DNA from: Sulfurovum sp.
GTDB lineage: Bacteria > Campylobacterota > Campylobacteria > Campylobacterales > Sulfurovaceae
NCBI GenBank assembly: GCA_028684885.1
Contig: JAQUFB010000004.1
Coordinates: forward strand, 1-39,203
Direction: 5' to 3'
DNA: 39,203 bases
The notes beneath the pieces are model-generated. The model saw only the letters and a list, made by a program, of their open reading frames with translations. It had not been told where the DNA came from and did not search any database. How positions within the stretch are numbered: position 1 is the stretch's first letter; each line of letters starts with the position of its first letter. This document shows, in pieces, positions 1 to 10,198 of the stretch. A program made the position numbers and the translations under genes.

Positions 1-57
1 TACCAGAATGAGGATGGAAGTATCACGATACCAGCTGTACTGCAGAGGTATATGTAA
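1..57 (+). CDS. serS: Seryl-tRNA synthetase, C-terminal 18 codons (truncated by window start)
   Basis: Frame 1 translates YQNEDGSITIPAVLQRYM*, the typical SerS C-terminus (xYQNEDGSxxIPxVLxxYM). Not in the ORF track. Confidence 0.85.
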   Translation, partial: YQNEDGSITIPAVLQRYM

Positions 58-58
58 T

Positions 59-75
59 CTTCCTTAACGGGGAAG
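59..75 (+). terminator. Short hairpin after serS (CTTCC/GGAAG) running into T-rich heptads
   Basis: CTTCC-ttaacgg-GGAAG followed by taggaTTTTTAC. Confidence 0.4.
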
Positions 76-80
76 TAGGA

Positions 81-135
81 TTTTTACTTTTTACTTTTTA
101 CTTTTTACTTTTTACTTTTTACTTTTTACTTTTTT
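81..135. repeat. Heptad tandem repeat, 7 perfect copies of TTTTTAC plus partial (locus A)
   Basis: Direct reading: 81-87, 88-94, 95-101, 102-108, 109-115, 116-122, 123-129 are all TTTTTAC; 130-135 TTTTTT. Confidence 0.97.
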
Positions 136-141
136 GTAGGG

Positions 142-159
142 GTGCGACTTTCGCCGCAC
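142..159. repeat. Short palindrome GTGCGACTTTCGCCGCAC beside heptad array A
   Basis: GTGCG.C / G.CGCAC stem with TTTC loop, preceded by TTGTAGGG. Confidence 0.6.
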
Positions 160-188
160 AAAAAAAGCGTAGGGCAACCGCAGCCGGA

Positions 189-1748
189 TCAGATCGTCTC
201 AGTGCTGTCTGTGTGGCGTAACTTCAACTTCCCTTCCATACTCAAATAGCTGTTTAGCGCACCGATATAGGCTCTGGCACTTGCAAGCATGGTATCCAGG
301 CTCAAACCATGTCCGATGATCGCCGGTTCATTGGCGTTGAAGGTGACTTTTACCGTGACATTGGCCAAGGCATCTTTCCCCTCGGAGACAGACTTCACTT
401 TATAGTCGATTAGTTGCCCCTGGTAGCCGGTGATGCGGTCAATCGTTTTAAATACCGCATCGATGGTGCCGTCGCCGATCCCTGCATCGGTAGTATCCTC
501 GCCGTTGTGTCTGATCGTCACTGCTGCACTCGGCACACCGCCCGTAGAGTCCATAAGCTGCATCGCAACCAACTCGTAGGCTTTTTCGATCGTGGTCATC
601 TCAGAGGTGACCAAAGCGCGGATATCGTCATCATAGATATCTTTCTTTTTATCCGCCAACTCTTTGAAACCCTCAAAGGCACTGTTAAGCTCTTCGTCGT
701 TCAAGGTAAAGCCAAGTTTTGCTAACTTGTCCTTGAAGGCCGCACGGCCTGAGTGTTTCCCCAATACCAAGGTATCCTCCGTATCCAAACCGATATCTTC
801 GGGACGGATGATCTCATAGGTCTCTTTGTGTTTCAACACACCGTCCTGGTGGATGCCGCTCTCGTGCGCAAAGGCATTTTTACCGACGATCGCCTTGTTG
901 GGCTGCGGTTCGATACCGGTGATATTGGCGATCAATCGGCTGGTAGGATAGATCTCTTTGGTATTGATGTTGGTATCAAAGCCCTGGAAAATGTCCTGGC
1001 GTGTCTTGATCGCCATGACGATCTCCTCAAGCGCAGCATTTCCCGCTCTCTCACCCAAACCGTTGATGGTACATTCTACCTGTCTTGCCCCGTTCATCAC
1101 CGCTTCAAGCGAGTTAGCGACCGCCAAGCCCAAGTCATTGTGGTTATGTACAGAGATGATCGCACGCCCTTTGGTATATGCGCTCATCTCTCTGACCATG
1201 GCACCGATCTCGCTAGGAAGCCTGAAGCCTACGGTGTCGGGCAAGTTGATCGTGCTTGCTCCGGCTTCTATCACTGCATCGGTGATCTCTTTCATAAATT
1301 CGATATCAGAACGTCCCGCATCCTCACAGCTGAACTCTACATCCTCTACGAACTCTCTGGCATACTCCACCGCTCTGACGGCACGCCTGATCACTTCATC
1401 GGGTTTCATCTTAAGTTTGTACTCCATATGGATCGGGCTGGTTGCGATAAAGGTATGGATACGTTTCATCTTCGCCGCGGCTACTGCTTCACCGGCCGCT
1501 TTGATGTCGGCATCAATGGCACGCGCCAACGAACAGATCGTGGAGTTCTGTACACGCTGTGCGATCTTGCTGACAGCATCGAAGTCTCCAGGACTCGCCG
1601 CTGCAAATCCCGCCTCTATGATATCTACCCCCAATCGCTCCAACTGTGCAGCAATCTGGATCTTCTCTTCTGTGTTCATCGATGCGCCGGGACTCTGCTC
1701 GCCGTCTCTTAAAGTGGTGTCAAATATTTTTATTATTTCTTTATTCAT
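189..1748 (-). CDS. leuA: 2-isopropylmalate synthase
   Basis: [40 protein letters not shown]. The track's N-terminal extension (to 1829) is translation of a palindromic repeat (FRIRSGMTK); likely start [18 protein letters not shown] at 1748. Confidence 0.95.
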   Translation of the reverse strand: MNKEIIKIFDTTLRDGEQSPGASMNTEEKIQIAAQLERLGVDIIEAGFAAASPGDFDAVSKIAQRVQNSTICSLARAIDADIKAAGEAVAAAKMKRIHTFIATSPIHMEYKLKMKPDEVIRRAVRAVEYAREFVEDVEFSCEDAGRSDIEFMKEITDAVIEAGASTINLPDTVGFRLPSEIGAMVREMSAYTKGRAIISVHNHNDLGLAVANSLEAVMNGARQVECTINGLGERAGNAALEEIVMAIKTRQDIFQGFDTNINTKEIYPTSRLIANITGIEPQPNKAIVGKNAFAHESGIHQDGVLKHKETYEIIRPEDIGLDTEDTLVLGKHSGRAAFKDKLAKLGFTLNDEELNSAFEGFKELADKKKDIYDDDIRALVTSEMTTIEKAYELVAMQLMDSTGGVPSAAVTIRHNGEDTTDAGIGDGTIDAVFKTIDRITGYQGQLIDYKVKSVSEGKDALANVTVKVTFNANEPAIIGHGLSLDTMLASARAYIGALNSYLSMEGKLKLRHTDSTETI

Positions 1749-1782
1749 TTTTATTACCTTGGGATACTTAAGCACTTTCATC

Positions 1783-1858
1783 TTTGTCATTCCGGACCTG
1801 ATCCGGAATCTCTTTGGATGACCAATCAATGAGGCTCTAAAATTAAGCTCAGGATGAC
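1783..1858. repeat. RPE-like dispersed palindromic repeat (TTGTCATTCCGGACCTGATCCGGAATCTC ... CAGGATGAC)
   Basis: Perfect 8-bp hairpin ATTCCGGA-cctga-TCCGGAAT at 1789-1809, bounded by GTCATTCC and GGATGAC. Confidence 0.7.
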
Positions 1859-1872
1859 TGAAAGTAAAACTG

Positions 1873-1903
1873 TCTAATTCTACCGAATTAACGGTTAATT
1901 AGA
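1873..1903 (-). terminator. Candidate leu attenuator terminator hairpin
   Basis: On the minus strand TCTAATT-a-ACCG-ttaatt-CGGT-ag-AATTAGA then CAGTTTTACTTT; competes with AATTAA-CCG-TTAATT (1886-1900). Confidence 0.6.
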
Positions 1904-1935
1904 AACGCAAAATTGTAATGTGTTTATGGAAAATA

Positions 1936-2007
1936 TTAGAGTGAGAGCAGCAGGAGAGTACTATCATGTTTGATAATTTTGTTTTGATTGATGATCGTTT
2001 TCATCAT
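1936..2007 (-). CDS. leuL: Leucine leader peptide (MMKTIINQNKIIKHDSTLLLLSL), leuA attenuator
   Basis: AAAGGAG SD, ATG ATG start, four consecutive Leu codons (CTC CTG CTG CTC) then TCA CTC TAA; upstream of leuA on the same strand. Below the ORF-track size limit. Confidence 0.8.
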   Translation of the reverse strand: MMKTIINQNKIIKHDSTLLLLSL

Positions 2008-2028
2008 ACTCTCCTTTAATTTTTAAAA

Positions 2029-2057
2029 ATTATAATGATTTTGAAGCGAAAAGTCAA
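2029..2057 (-). promoter_or_regulatory. Sigma70-type promoter for leuL-leuA
   Basis: Minus strand TTGACT - 17 nt - TATAAT, about 20 nt upstream of the leader peptide start. Confidence 0.75.
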
Positions 2058-2082
2058 GGATATTTTTTATCCTTGCTTTTCC
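2046..2082 (-). terminator. Hairpin overlapping the ftsH stop codon
   Basis: Minus strand AAAAGCAAGGATAAAAAATATCCTTGACTTTT. Confidence 0.5.
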
Positions 2083-4064
2083 GTACCTTCGTTACTTTGC
2101 TCTGATGCACTCTTTTGGGGTTCTTCTTCGCTTTTTGGTTTATGTGCAAGACGGCTTGGCAGATTGTGCTCTTTCTCATACTCATCAATGATCTTCTGGA
2201 CAGTCGTTCCTTCGATCACCTCCACGTCCAGCAGTTCGGCAGTCATTTTCTCTATCGCGCCATGATAGTCACGAAGGGTCTGTTTGACATATTGGTAATG
2301 CTCTTCAAGTGTGGCTTTGATATGTGTATCGATCGCCTCGGACATCTTCTCGCTGTACTCGGTGACCGCACCCGCTCCGCCGAGAAAACTGTGTTGGCTT
2401 CTCTTGAGTACCATAAGCCCCGCAACATCACTCATACCATACACCGTGATCATATCTTTGATGATCGCTGTTGCACGGTCAAGGTCATTGCCCGCACCTG
2501 TACTGATCTCTCCGATGAATACCTCCTCGGCCGCACGACCGCCCAGGAGCACATCGATCTCGGCAAGCAGTTCATGCTTTTGCTTGAGGAACCTGTCCTC
2601 TTCGCTTGGAAGATGAAGCGTATATCCGAGCGCACCAAGTCCTCTCGGAATGATCGATACCTTGGTGACACGTGTCGCACCTTTTGTGAGTTCTGCCATA
2701 AGGGCATGGCCGCTCTCGTGGTAGGCAACGATCCTCTTCTCCATGTCCGAAACTTTACGGTTTTTCTTCTCCAGTCCGACGAAGCTTCTCTCGATCGCTT
2801 CAAGCAGGTCAGATTGGTCGATCTGCTTTTTGTTGTTACGTCCTGCAAGGAGGGCTGCTTCATTGATGATGTTTGCCAGATCTGCACCCGCCAATCCCGC
2901 TGTCTGCTTGGCGATCACTTCCATATCGACTTTGCTGGAGAGTTTTACATCTTTTGAATGCACTTTCAGGATCGCCAGACGCCCCTCATAATCCGGTTTG
3001 TCTACCAGTACCTGTCTGTCAAAACGTCCTGCACGCAGCAGCGCCGCATCGAGTGTCTCGGGCCTGTTGGTGGCAGCCAGTACAATGACCGGAGTATCCG
3101 TACCGAATCCGTCCATCTCTGCAAGCAGCTGGTTGAGGGTCTGTTCCCGTTCATCATTTCCGCCCATCTGTCCGCCGCTTGCACGGGATTTACCGATCGC
3201 ATCGATCTCATCGATGAAGATAATGGACGGCGCTTCCTTTTTTGCCTGTGCGAAGAGGTCGCGTACACGGCTTGCCCCCACACCGACGAACATTTCGATA
3301 AATGCCGATCCGCTGACAGAGAAGAACGGTACTTCTGCTTCACCCGCAACCGCTTTTGCCAGAAGCGTTTTACCTGTACCCGGAGGTCCCACCAGAAGCA
3401 CCCCTTTGGGGATCTTCGCTCCCAGCTCCATATAGCGTTCAGGGTACTTAAGAAAGTCAACGATCTCTTTGACTTCATCTTTTGCCTCTTCAACCCCCTG
3501 AACATCGTCAAATTTGGTATTTGGCTTTTCAGAGTTGATCAGCTTGTCCGCTTTGCCGGCACCCAGGATGCCTCCGCCCATCCCTTTGGACATTCTTCTC
3601 GCCAGGAATATCCAGATGGCAAAGAAGATGATGATCGGCAGCAGCATGCTGAACATCTCGGCAAAGAAACCGTTCCCGATCACACCCTCGTATCTGATCC
3701 CTTTCTCTTCAAGAAGGGGAATGAGATCCCTGTCCAGTGCCGGTACATTGCTCGCACTGTAGCGTGTTTTTGCACCATTTGGCGTAGTGATGATCGCTTC
3801 GATCGTGCTTGAGGCGATCTTGACACTCTCCACATTGCCTTCTTTGATCTGCTTTTTGATCTCGGAGTAGGTGACGCGCTTGTTCTGTGTGACTTGTTGA
3901 TCTCCAAGAACATTCCCCAGCCCTTCGCCTCCGCCGTCGCCTACCATGACCTTGAAGATCATGATCACCACGATGGAGAAGATCGCAAATGCCAGAAGGG
4001 GGTTGTTGTTAAAAAAATTGTTGTTCTTGTTGTTGTTATCGTTATTTTGATTTGGATTAGCCAT
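2067..4064 (-). CDS. ftsH: ATP-dependent zinc metalloprotease FtsH
   Basis: [22 protein letters not shown] Walker A, SRH, HESGHA zinc motif; Asn-rich N-terminus. Confidence 0.97.
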   Translation of the reverse strand: MANPNQNNDNNNKNNNFFNNNPLLAFAIFSIVVIMIFKVMVGDGGGEGLGNVLGDQQVTQNKRVTYSEIKKQIKEGNVESVKIASSTIEAIITTPNGAKTRYSASNVPALDRDLIPLLEEKGIRYEGVIGNGFFAEMFSMLLPIIIFFAIWIFLARRMSKGMGGGILGAGKADKLINSEKPNTKFDDVQGVEEAKDEVKEIVDFLKYPERYMELGAKIPKGVLLVGPPGTGKTLLAKAVAGEAEVPFFSVSGSAFIEMFVGVGASRVRDLFAQAKKEAPSIIFIDEIDAIGKSRASGGQMGGNDEREQTLNQLLAEMDGFGTDTPVIVLAATNRPETLDAALLRAGRFDRQVLVDKPDYEGRLAILKVHSKDVKLSSKVDMEVIAKQTAGLAGADLANIINEAALLAGRNNKKQIDQSDLLEAIERSFVGLEKKNRKVSDMEKRIVAYHESGHALMAELTKGATRVTKVSIIPRGLGALGYTLHLPSEEDRFLKQKHELLAEIDVLLGGRAAEEVFIGEISTGAGNDLDRATAIIKDMITVYGMSDVAGLMVLKRSQHSFLGGAGAVTEYSEKMSEAIDTHIKATLEEHYQYVKQTLRDYHGAIEKMTAELLDVEVIEGTTVQKIIDEYEKEHNLPSRLAHKPKSEEEPQKSASEQSNEGTEKQG

Positions 4065-4869
4065 TCGTTTCCTTCTTATAGACTAGGGTTACCCACTCAT
4101 CTTTTTCTATTCGTTCGATTAATGTAAGTTCCTGGAATGCACCAAGAAGATTTTTCTCTTTTTTGTCCAAAATACCTGACAGTATCAGATATCCGTTCTC
4201 TTTGGTCGCTTTTTTGAGGTCTCTGGCGATAAACTTGAGGACATCTGCAATGATATTTGCAATGACCACATCATAGCTGCCCTCAGCTTGGTTGACAGAA
4301 CCTTCCCAGAGTTTATCATATCTCTCATTATTTAAGGCAAAGTTCTCCTGGGTACTTTTGACAGAGATCGGGTCGGTATCACACAGCGCTACCGTTGCGC
4401 CGAGTTTTTTTGCCGCAAGGCCCAATATCCCTGACCCGCACCCCACATCGATGACGCTGTCTCCGGCTTTGACGTATCCAGAGATCGCCTGAAGGCAGGA
4501 GAATGTCGTCGCATGGTGCCCCGAACCGAAAGCAAGTGCCGGATCGATCTTGATATTGATCAGCCCCTCTTTGGGTTCATACCAGCTAGGAAAGATATAG
4601 AACTTCCCGGCCTCGATCGGCTCTATCGAATCCTGGTAGGCTTTGATCCAGTCCTTGTTCTCTTTCTCTTCCAGCTTAAAGGTCATCGCGATGCCTTCGA
4701 ATGCTGCCAAAGCATCTTTAACCGAAGTTAAATCATTCTCGGAACGTACGATGACAGTTCCCGTTCCCAGCTCTACGGCGTCATCGATCAGGTTGGCGAT
4801 CACATCCGCGATCAGCTCTACATAATCATCCTCGAGCGTGATCGTCAGCTCATGATAGGTTTTTTTCAA
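4057..4869 (-). CDS. prmA: Ribosomal protein L11 methyltransferase
   Basis: [44 protein letters not shown]. Confidence 0.93.
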   Translation of the reverse strand: MKKTYHELTITLEDDYVELIADVIANLIDDAVELGTGTVIVRSENDLTSVKDALAAFEGIAMTFKLEEKENKDWIKAYQDSIEPIEAGKFYIFPSWYEPKEGLINIKIDPALAFGSGHHATTFSCLQAISGYVKAGDSVIDVGCGSGILGLAAKKLGATVALCDTDPISVKSTQENFALNNERYDKLWEGSVNQAEGSYDVVIANIIADVLKFIARDLKKATKENGYLILSGILDKKEKNLLGAFQELTLIERIEKDEWVTLVYKKETNG

Positions 4870-5582
4870 TTTGCGTCCTTTACTGCTTTAAATGCCTCTT
4901 CCAGGTCAAGCGTGCCTTCATAGAACGCTTTTCCTACGATGGTGCCGTCGATCCCCGCTTCGATAAGCGCTTTGATGTCATCCATATCTTTCAACCCGCC
5001 GCTTGCGATCGTCTCCACTCCTGAAGCCTCTTTGATCGCCAGGGTGAAATCGATATTGACCCCTGTCATCATCCCGTCGCGCCCGACATCGGTACAGATG
5101 ATCGCCTCGACTCCCGCATCGGCAAATTCACGCGCAAGGTCGGTCGCTTTCATATCGCTGACCTCCCCCCATCCTTCGACGGCGACCATGCCGTCGATCG
5201 CATCGATACCTACGACGATAGGGTATTTTGCCGCCATCTCCTTGACAAACGCCGGATCCTTCACTGCTATTGATCCGAGGATCAGCCTGTCGATCCCGAG
5301 ATCCAGATACATTTTGATCGTCTCTTCGTCACGGATACCGCCGCCAAGCTCGAGCTTGAGATTGCAGTGCTCACGGATCTTTTTGATCTGTTCGAGGTTC
5401 TCCGGTTTTCCCGCAAAGGCACCGTTGAGGTCCACAAGATGGACCCACTCGCTGCCCAGCTCTTCAAAGCGTTTTGCAACCTGCCATGGCTCGTCGGAGT
5501 AGATCTTTGCCGAGTCCATCAGCCCTTTGCTGAGTCTTACTGCTTTGCCGTCTTTGAGGTCGATCGCCGGGAGTATGGTCAT
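4866..5582 (-). CDS. hisA: Phosphoribosylformimino-5-aminoimidazole carboxamide ribotide isomerase
   Basis: [43 protein letters not shown]. Confidence 0.96.
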   Translation of the reverse strand: MTILPAIDLKDGKAVRLSKGLMDSAKIYSDEPWQVAKRFEELGSEWVHLVDLNGAFAGKPENLEQIKKIREHCNLKLELGGGIRDEETIKMYLDLGIDRLILGSIAVKDPAFVKEMAAKYPIVVGIDAIDGMVAVEGWGEVSDMKATDLAREFADAGVEAIICTDVGRDGMMTGVNIDFTLAIKEASGVETIASGGLKDMDDIKALIEAGIDGTIVGKAFYEGTLDLEEAFKAVKDAN

Positions 5583-5686
5583 TTGACACCTCGTGTCAAA
5601 TGAAGTGAGGAGTGAGGAGTGAGGAGTGAGGAGTGCAAGTCGCTTCGCTCCAGTGAATAGTGAATAGCGAATAGTGAATCGTTCAT
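5579..5686 (-). CDS. Putative 35-aa ORF formed by heptad element B, coupled to hisA
   Basis: ATG...TGA reads [44 protein letters not shown] just after the hisH stop; TGA overlaps the hisA ATG (ATGA). Confidence 0.4.
   Translation of the reverse strand: MNDSLFAIHYSLERSDLHSSLLTPHSSLHLTRGVK
5580..5602. repeat. Perfect 10-bp palindrome over the hisA start codon
   Basis: CATTTGACAC-ctc-GTGTCAAATG. Confidence 0.85.
5604..5680. repeat. Heptad element B: TGAGGAG x4, core GCAAGTCGCTTCGCTCC, then GTGAATA-type x4
   Basis: TGAGGAG at 5606, 5613, 5620, 5627; GTGAATA at 5653, 5660, GCGAATA 5667, GTGAATC 5674. Confidence 0.95.
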
Positions 5687-5695
5687 GGTATTTCC

Positions 5696-6307
5696 TTATA
5701 GCTTTACAAAATTTTCTATGATCTTGAGGCCGTTTTCATGGCTCTTTTCGGGATGGGGCTGGATGCCGAAGATATTGCCGTTCTGTACTGCTGAGACGAA
5801 CGGGTATCCGTAGTGCGTCTTTCCGATCGCATACGCGTCATCGCAGACTGCATGGTAGGAGTGCACGAAGTAGAGGTAGAACTCTTTTGGAAGCCCTGCA
5901 AATATCGGTGTCTCTTTTTGTACGAAGAGCTCATTCCAGCCCATATGCGGTACCTTGTGCGGATGGTCAAAGGCTGCTTCATCGAAAGCCACGACCTTGC
6001 CCGGGATCAGTCCGAGCCCTTCATTGGGACCGAACTCTTCGGAGCTTTCAAAAAGCAGCTGCATCCCCAGACAGATCCCCATCAGCGGTTTGCCTGAAGC
6101 CGCATAGGCCTTGACCGCTTCATCCATACCATTGCGACTGAGGTGCTCCATCGCATCACCGAAAGCACCGACACCCGGAAGGATAAGCTTCTCATACTGA
6201 TCCAGTTTAGAGGGATCACTCTGTACTTCGATCTCGGCACCTACACTTTTAAACGCATTGATGACCGAGGCGAGGTTGCCCATATTGTAATCGACGATTC
6301 CTATCAC
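5696..6307 (-). CDS. hisH: Imidazole glycerol phosphate synthase subunit HisH
   Basis: [48 protein letters not shown]. Confidence 0.96.
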   Translation of the reverse strand: MIGIVDYNMGNLASVINAFKSVGAEIEVQSDPSKLDQYEKLILPGVGAFGDAMEHLSRNGMDEAVKAYAASGKPLMGICLGMQLLFESSEEFGPNEGLGLIPGKVVAFDEAAFDHPHKVPHMGWNELFVQKETPIFAGLPKEFYLYFVHSYHAVCDDAYAIGKTHYGYPFVSAVQNGNIFGIQPHPEKSHENGLKIIENFVKL

Positions 6308-6435
6308 GATTGTATCCTTAAGAATAGTTAGAGGAGTTAATATATCGTGATTATAGCGAATTTTATTGAAAGGAGATACCTGTGTGCAGCATTTAGTCTA
6401 TTTGGATAAAATAACATTATAAAATTGAGGTACTG

Positions 6436-7326
6436 ATGAGAGAGAAAATAGAATACGCCATGATCCAATTCTTTTTGGGAGTGTCAAAGATAGCTCCAAA
6501 GGTATTGATATATCAATGTATCTGTTGGTTAACGCTGATGGTATATCATCTGGATAAAAAGAGACGATATATCACGATTGAAAATCTTAAAACGGCATTT
6601 CCGGAGAAGAGCGACAGAGAGATAGGAGATCTCTCAAAAGAGGTCTATAGAGAACTTTCGAAAACAATTTCGGAAATATTATTGATGGTTGTGGATCGTT
6701 TTGATATCGATGAAGCGGTAGTGAACAGAGAAGAGATCATTACAAAACTCCAAACTGCAATACAAAACGCTCCCCGTGGTATCGTGGCGATGACAGCGCA
6801 TTTTTCCAACTGGGAGCTGCTGGCGCATTTTTTGGCAAAGCACGGTTTGCCTATGCTGGTGGTAGGACGTGAGGGGAACAATAAACTGATCGAAAAGAGG
6901 ATCACCCAGCCGTTTCGTAAAAAGTACGGCAATGATACAACCACGAAGAAAAAGGCCATACTCTCTATGGTGAAGCGCTTGAAAAGCGGCGGTAATGTGG
7001 GGATTTTGATCGATCAGAAAGCAGGAGGCCCCAATGCTGTTGAGGTAGATTTTATGGGAAAACCTGCTCAAACCATCACCTCGCTTGCGATGCTCAAACA
7101 AAAACTTGATCCCCGGATCATTCCCTTTTTTGCGGCCAGGGTAGGGGAGGGAAAATATAAGATCATTATGCGTGATCCTGTAGAGTATCGTGCTGAAGAA
7201 GAATCCGATGAAGCAAAGAAGGTAGAAAAAATGACTGCCGAATATAACAAGGTCATGGAATCTGTGATCAGAGAGTACCCTTCGCAATGGTTCTGGATGC
7301 ACAACCGCTGGAGAATAGCACTTTGA
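6436..7326 (+). CDS. Lipid A biosynthesis acyltransferase (LpxL/HtrB family)
   Basis: TAHFSNWELLAHFLAKHGLPMLVVGREGNNKL; DPVEYRAEE; YPSQWFWMHNRWR. Confidence 0.88.
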   Translation: MREKIEYAMIQFFLGVSKIAPKVLIYQCICWLTLMVYHLDKKRRYITIENLKTAFPEKSDREIGDLSKEVYRELSKTISEILLMVVDRFDIDEAVVNREEIITKLQTAIQNAPRGIVAMTAHFSNWELLAHFLAKHGLPMLVVGREGNNKLIEKRITQPFRKKYGNDTTTKKKAILSMVKRLKSGGNVGILIDQKAGGPNAVEVDFMGKPAQTITSLAMLKQKLDPRIIPFFAARVGEGKYKIIMRDPVEYRAEEESDEAKKVEKMTAEYNKVMESVIREYPSQWFWMHNRWRIAL

Positions 7327-8222
7327 TGAAAAAGCTTCTGATACTCAGCGACGGCAGGCCAGGGCATCTCAATCAGTCTATTGCTTTTGCTAAATATTTG
7401 AATGTTACGTATGATATTGTCCCCGTTAAATTCAGATCAAAATGGGCAAAAGGCGTATCTTTTGTTTTTGATAGGGTCCACTTTTATACGGATCTGCTCC
7501 ATATCTCCTCTCCTCCCCCGGATGTTACCTATGACGGGGTGGTTTCTGCCGGTTCGGATACCTACTACCTCAATAAGTTTCTCTCCAAAAAACTGCATGC
7601 CAGATCTATCACCATGATGCTTCCGAGAGGATACCGGTATGATTTTGATCTGATTTTTGCACAGCGTCATGATGCGCCGCCTCTTAAAGAGAATATTGTC
7701 CAAATCCCTGCAAATTTTGCATATATCGAACCCAAAGGGATTTACAAGACAGCAAACCCCTCCATTGGCATTGTGATCGGGGGCAGCAACAGATATTTTA
7801 CGCTTACGCCACAAAAACTCAAAGCACAGCTGGATCTGATCATACGGCATTATCAGGGATATGAGATTGCCGTGACCACCTCTCCCCGGACCCCCAAAGA
7901 GATAGAGAGACTTGTGAAAAGCTATGGGTTTGACTATGCGGTGATCTTTTCCGAGAATCCTGTTAATCCCATTGCCGATTTTCTCGAACAGTGCAGTGAT
8001 GTGTTTATCACAGCCGACAGTACCTCGATGATCTCAGAAGCAGTCTCATGGGGAAATGCGAATGTGGAAATTTTGCCTTTGGAATATCAGGGCGAAAACA
8101 AATTTACACGGTTTACCGCCTTTTTGGAAAAAGAGGGGTATCTGCATATATGTGACGGTACCTTCAAACCATGCAATAGAAAGATAGATTTTTTACGATA
8201 TATTCCAAAGGAAGTGTTATGA
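7326..8222 (+). CDS. ELM1/GtrOC1-family (mitochondrial fission ELM1-like) protein, putative nucleotide-sugar glycosyltransferase
   Basis: MKKLLILSDGRPGHLNQSIAFAKYL; IGIVIGGSNRYF; ITADSTSMISEAVSWG. Start moved from 7287 to 7326 (TGATG overlap with the acyltransferase). Confidence 0.7.
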   Translation: MKKLLILSDGRPGHLNQSIAFAKYLNVTYDIVPVKFRSKWAKGVSFVFDRVHFYTDLLHISSPPPDVTYDGVVSAGSDTYYLNKFLSKKLHARSITMMLPRGYRYDFDLIFAQRHDAPPLKENIVQIPANFAYIEPKGIYKTANPSIGIVIGGSNRYFTLTPQKLKAQLDLIIRHYQGYEIAVTTSPRTPKEIERLVKSYGFDYAVIFSENPVNPIADFLEQCSDVFITADSTSMISEAVSWGNANVEILPLEYQGENKFTRFTAFLEKEGYLHICDGTFKPCNRKIDFLRYIPKEVL

Positions 8223-9319
8223 AAATTGTACAGATTTTACCCGAACTTAATGAGGGTGGGGTAGAACGCGGTGTGGTTGATCTTAACCGAGAATTAGTGA
8301 AGTTAGGGCATGAAAGCATCGTTATCAGTGCCGGCGGAAAATTGCAGAATCAGATAGAAAAAGATGGCGGCAAGCATATTTTATTTGATGTTTGTTCTAA
8401 AAATATTTTGACAGCCCCATTGCGTATCTTTAAACTGCATCACTTGTTTACAGTGTTGCAGCCGGATATCTTGCATGCGCGCAGCCGTGTTCCGGCTTGG
8501 CTTGCCTATCTGGCAAATAGAACATTGCATATTCCGTTTGTAACGACTGTCCACGGATTTAACAGTGTAAATGCTTATAGCAAGATCATGACCTATGGAG
8601 ACAAAGTGATTTGCGGAAGTAAATTTATGATAGATCATATTATAAAAAACTACCAGACTGCTCCCGAAAAAATTGTTTTAGTACCAAGGGGTGTTGATGT
8701 CGATTCTTTTGATGCAAAACTCAATGAAGAGTTTATCCAAAGCTTCAAAGAGAAGTATCATTTGAAGGATAGCTTTGTTATTACACAGGTAGCCAGGATC
8801 ACGCACTGGAAAGACCAAAAAACAACCATTAAAGCATTTTTAGAAGTAAAAAAATCTCTTGGAAATGCGAAGTTGCTACTTGTCGGCAGTGTTGATAAGA
8901 GTCGGTCTCACTACTATGAAGAATTGAAAAAAAATATTGATGATAGCCCCTACGGCAATGATATTATTTTTACCGGGAATCAACAACATATCAAAGAGAT
9001 ATTTTCTTTGTCAGACGTGAGCATCTCTGCCTCTAATAAGCCTGAAACCTTTGGCCGAGCCAATGTTGAGAGTCTCTTTATGGGTACGCCACTGATCGCT
9101 ACAAATATCGGCGCAACAGCAGATTATGTGATTGAGGGGAAAAACGGATATCTGTTTGAACCAAATGATGCTGAAACGCTAGCAAGACTTATCCTTAAAA
9201 TAGACAAGAATAATTTTGATAAAGACGGGATGGCACAGTATATCAGAGAAAATTTTTCATTAGAACAGATGGTTGATAAAACAGTTACGGTCTATAAAAA
9301 ACTACAGGAGAGGTATTAA
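8219..9319 (+). CDS. Glycosyltransferase family 4
   Basis: ILPELNEGGVERGVVDLNREL; VPRGVDVDSF; SASNKPETFGRANVESLFMGTPLIATNIGA. Confidence 0.9.
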   Translation: MKIVQILPELNEGGVERGVVDLNRELVKLGHESIVISAGGKLQNQIEKDGGKHILFDVCSKNILTAPLRIFKLHHLFTVLQPDILHARSRVPAWLAYLANRTLHIPFVTTVHGFNSVNAYSKIMTYGDKVICGSKFMIDHIIKNYQTAPEKIVLVPRGVDVDSFDAKLNEEFIQSFKEKYHLKDSFVITQVARITHWKDQKTTIKAFLEVKKSLGNAKLLLVGSVDKSRSHYYEELKKNIDDSPYGNDIIFTGNQQHIKEIFSLSDVSISASNKPETFGRANVESLFMGTPLIATNIGATADYVIEGKNGYLFEPNDAETLARLILKIDKNNFDKDGMAQYIRENFSLEQMVDKTVTVYKKLQERY

Positions 9320-10198
9320 ATGAAGGGAATTATTTTAGCTGGTGGAAGTGGAACCAGACTTTATCCAATTACGCGAAGTATCAGTAAGCAATTACTTCCG
9401 GTTTATGATAAGCCTATGATCTATTATCCCTTGTCAGTTTTGATGCTCGCAGGTATCCGAGAGATTCTTATCATATCAACACCTGAAGATCTAGGGAAAT
9501 TTGAAGAACTTTTGGGTGATGGAAGTGACTGGGGGATTCTTCTTGAGTATAAGGAACAGCCATCGCCTGATGGTTTGGCTCAAGCGTTTATCCTGGGCGA
9601 AAAGTTTATAGGCGATGAGAGTGTCTGTTTGATACTAGGGGATAATATCTTTTATGGACAAGGTTTTACCCCCTTACTTCAAAAGGCAGCTTCTTTAGAC
9701 GAAGGAGCAGTTGTATTTGGATATCAAGTCAAAGATCCGGAGAGATTTGGTGTAGTTGAGTTCGATAAAAACAAAATCGCCATCAATATAGAAGAAAAAC
9801 CATTGAAACCAAAATCAAACTTTGCAGTAACAGGTCTTTACTTTTATGATAATGATGTTATCGAAATAGCAAAAAATGTAAAACCATCCGGTCGTGGTGA
9901 ACTTGAAATCACCTCTGTTAATCAAGAGTACCTCAAAAAAGGAAAATTAAAAGTTGAACTTTTAGGTAGAGGATTTGCTTGGCTTGATACCGGAACACAT
10001 GATAGTCTCATAGATGCAGGACAATTTGTACAAACGATAGAACATAGACAAGGGTATAAGATAGCATGTCTTGAAGAGATAGCCTACAACAATGGCTGGA
10101 TTGGTAAAGAGAAGATCCTGGAGATAGCCAAACCGCTTGCTAAAAATGGATATGGACAATATCTTTATGATCTTGTGAAGGAAGAGAATGTTCAATAA
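9320..10198 (+). CDS. rmlA: Glucose-1-phosphate thymidylyltransferase
   Basis: [46 protein letters not shown]. Confidence 0.97.
   Translation: MKGIILAGGSGTRLYPITRSISKQLLPVYDKPMIYYPLSVLMLAGIREILIISTPEDLGKFEELLGDGSDWGILLEYKEQPSPDGLAQAFILGEKFIGDESVCLILGDNIFYGQGFTPLLQKAASLDEGAVVFGYQVKDPERFGVVEFDKNKIAINIEEKPLKPKSNFAVTGLYFYDNDVIEIAKNVKPSGRGELEITSVNQEYLKKGKLKVELLGRGFAWLDTGTHDSLIDAGQFVQTIEHRQGYKIACLEEIAYNNGWIGKEKILEIAKPLAKNGYGQYLYDLVKEENVQ

Noticed and set aside
753-1712. Long plus-strand ORFs opposite leuA (319 aa and 287 aa)
   Set aside because: Antisense shadows of a clearly coding leuA; no recognisable motifs and low-complexity Ser/Arg-rich composition.
2115-3812. Plus-strand ORFs (280 aa, 284 aa) opposite ftsH
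   Set aside because: Overlap fully with conserved FtsH motifs on the minus strand; typical antisense artefacts.
3990-4064. Asn-rich FtsH N-terminus ([15 protein letters not shown]) as a functional repeat
   Set aside because: Low-complexity N-terminal extension before TM1; no evidence of special function.
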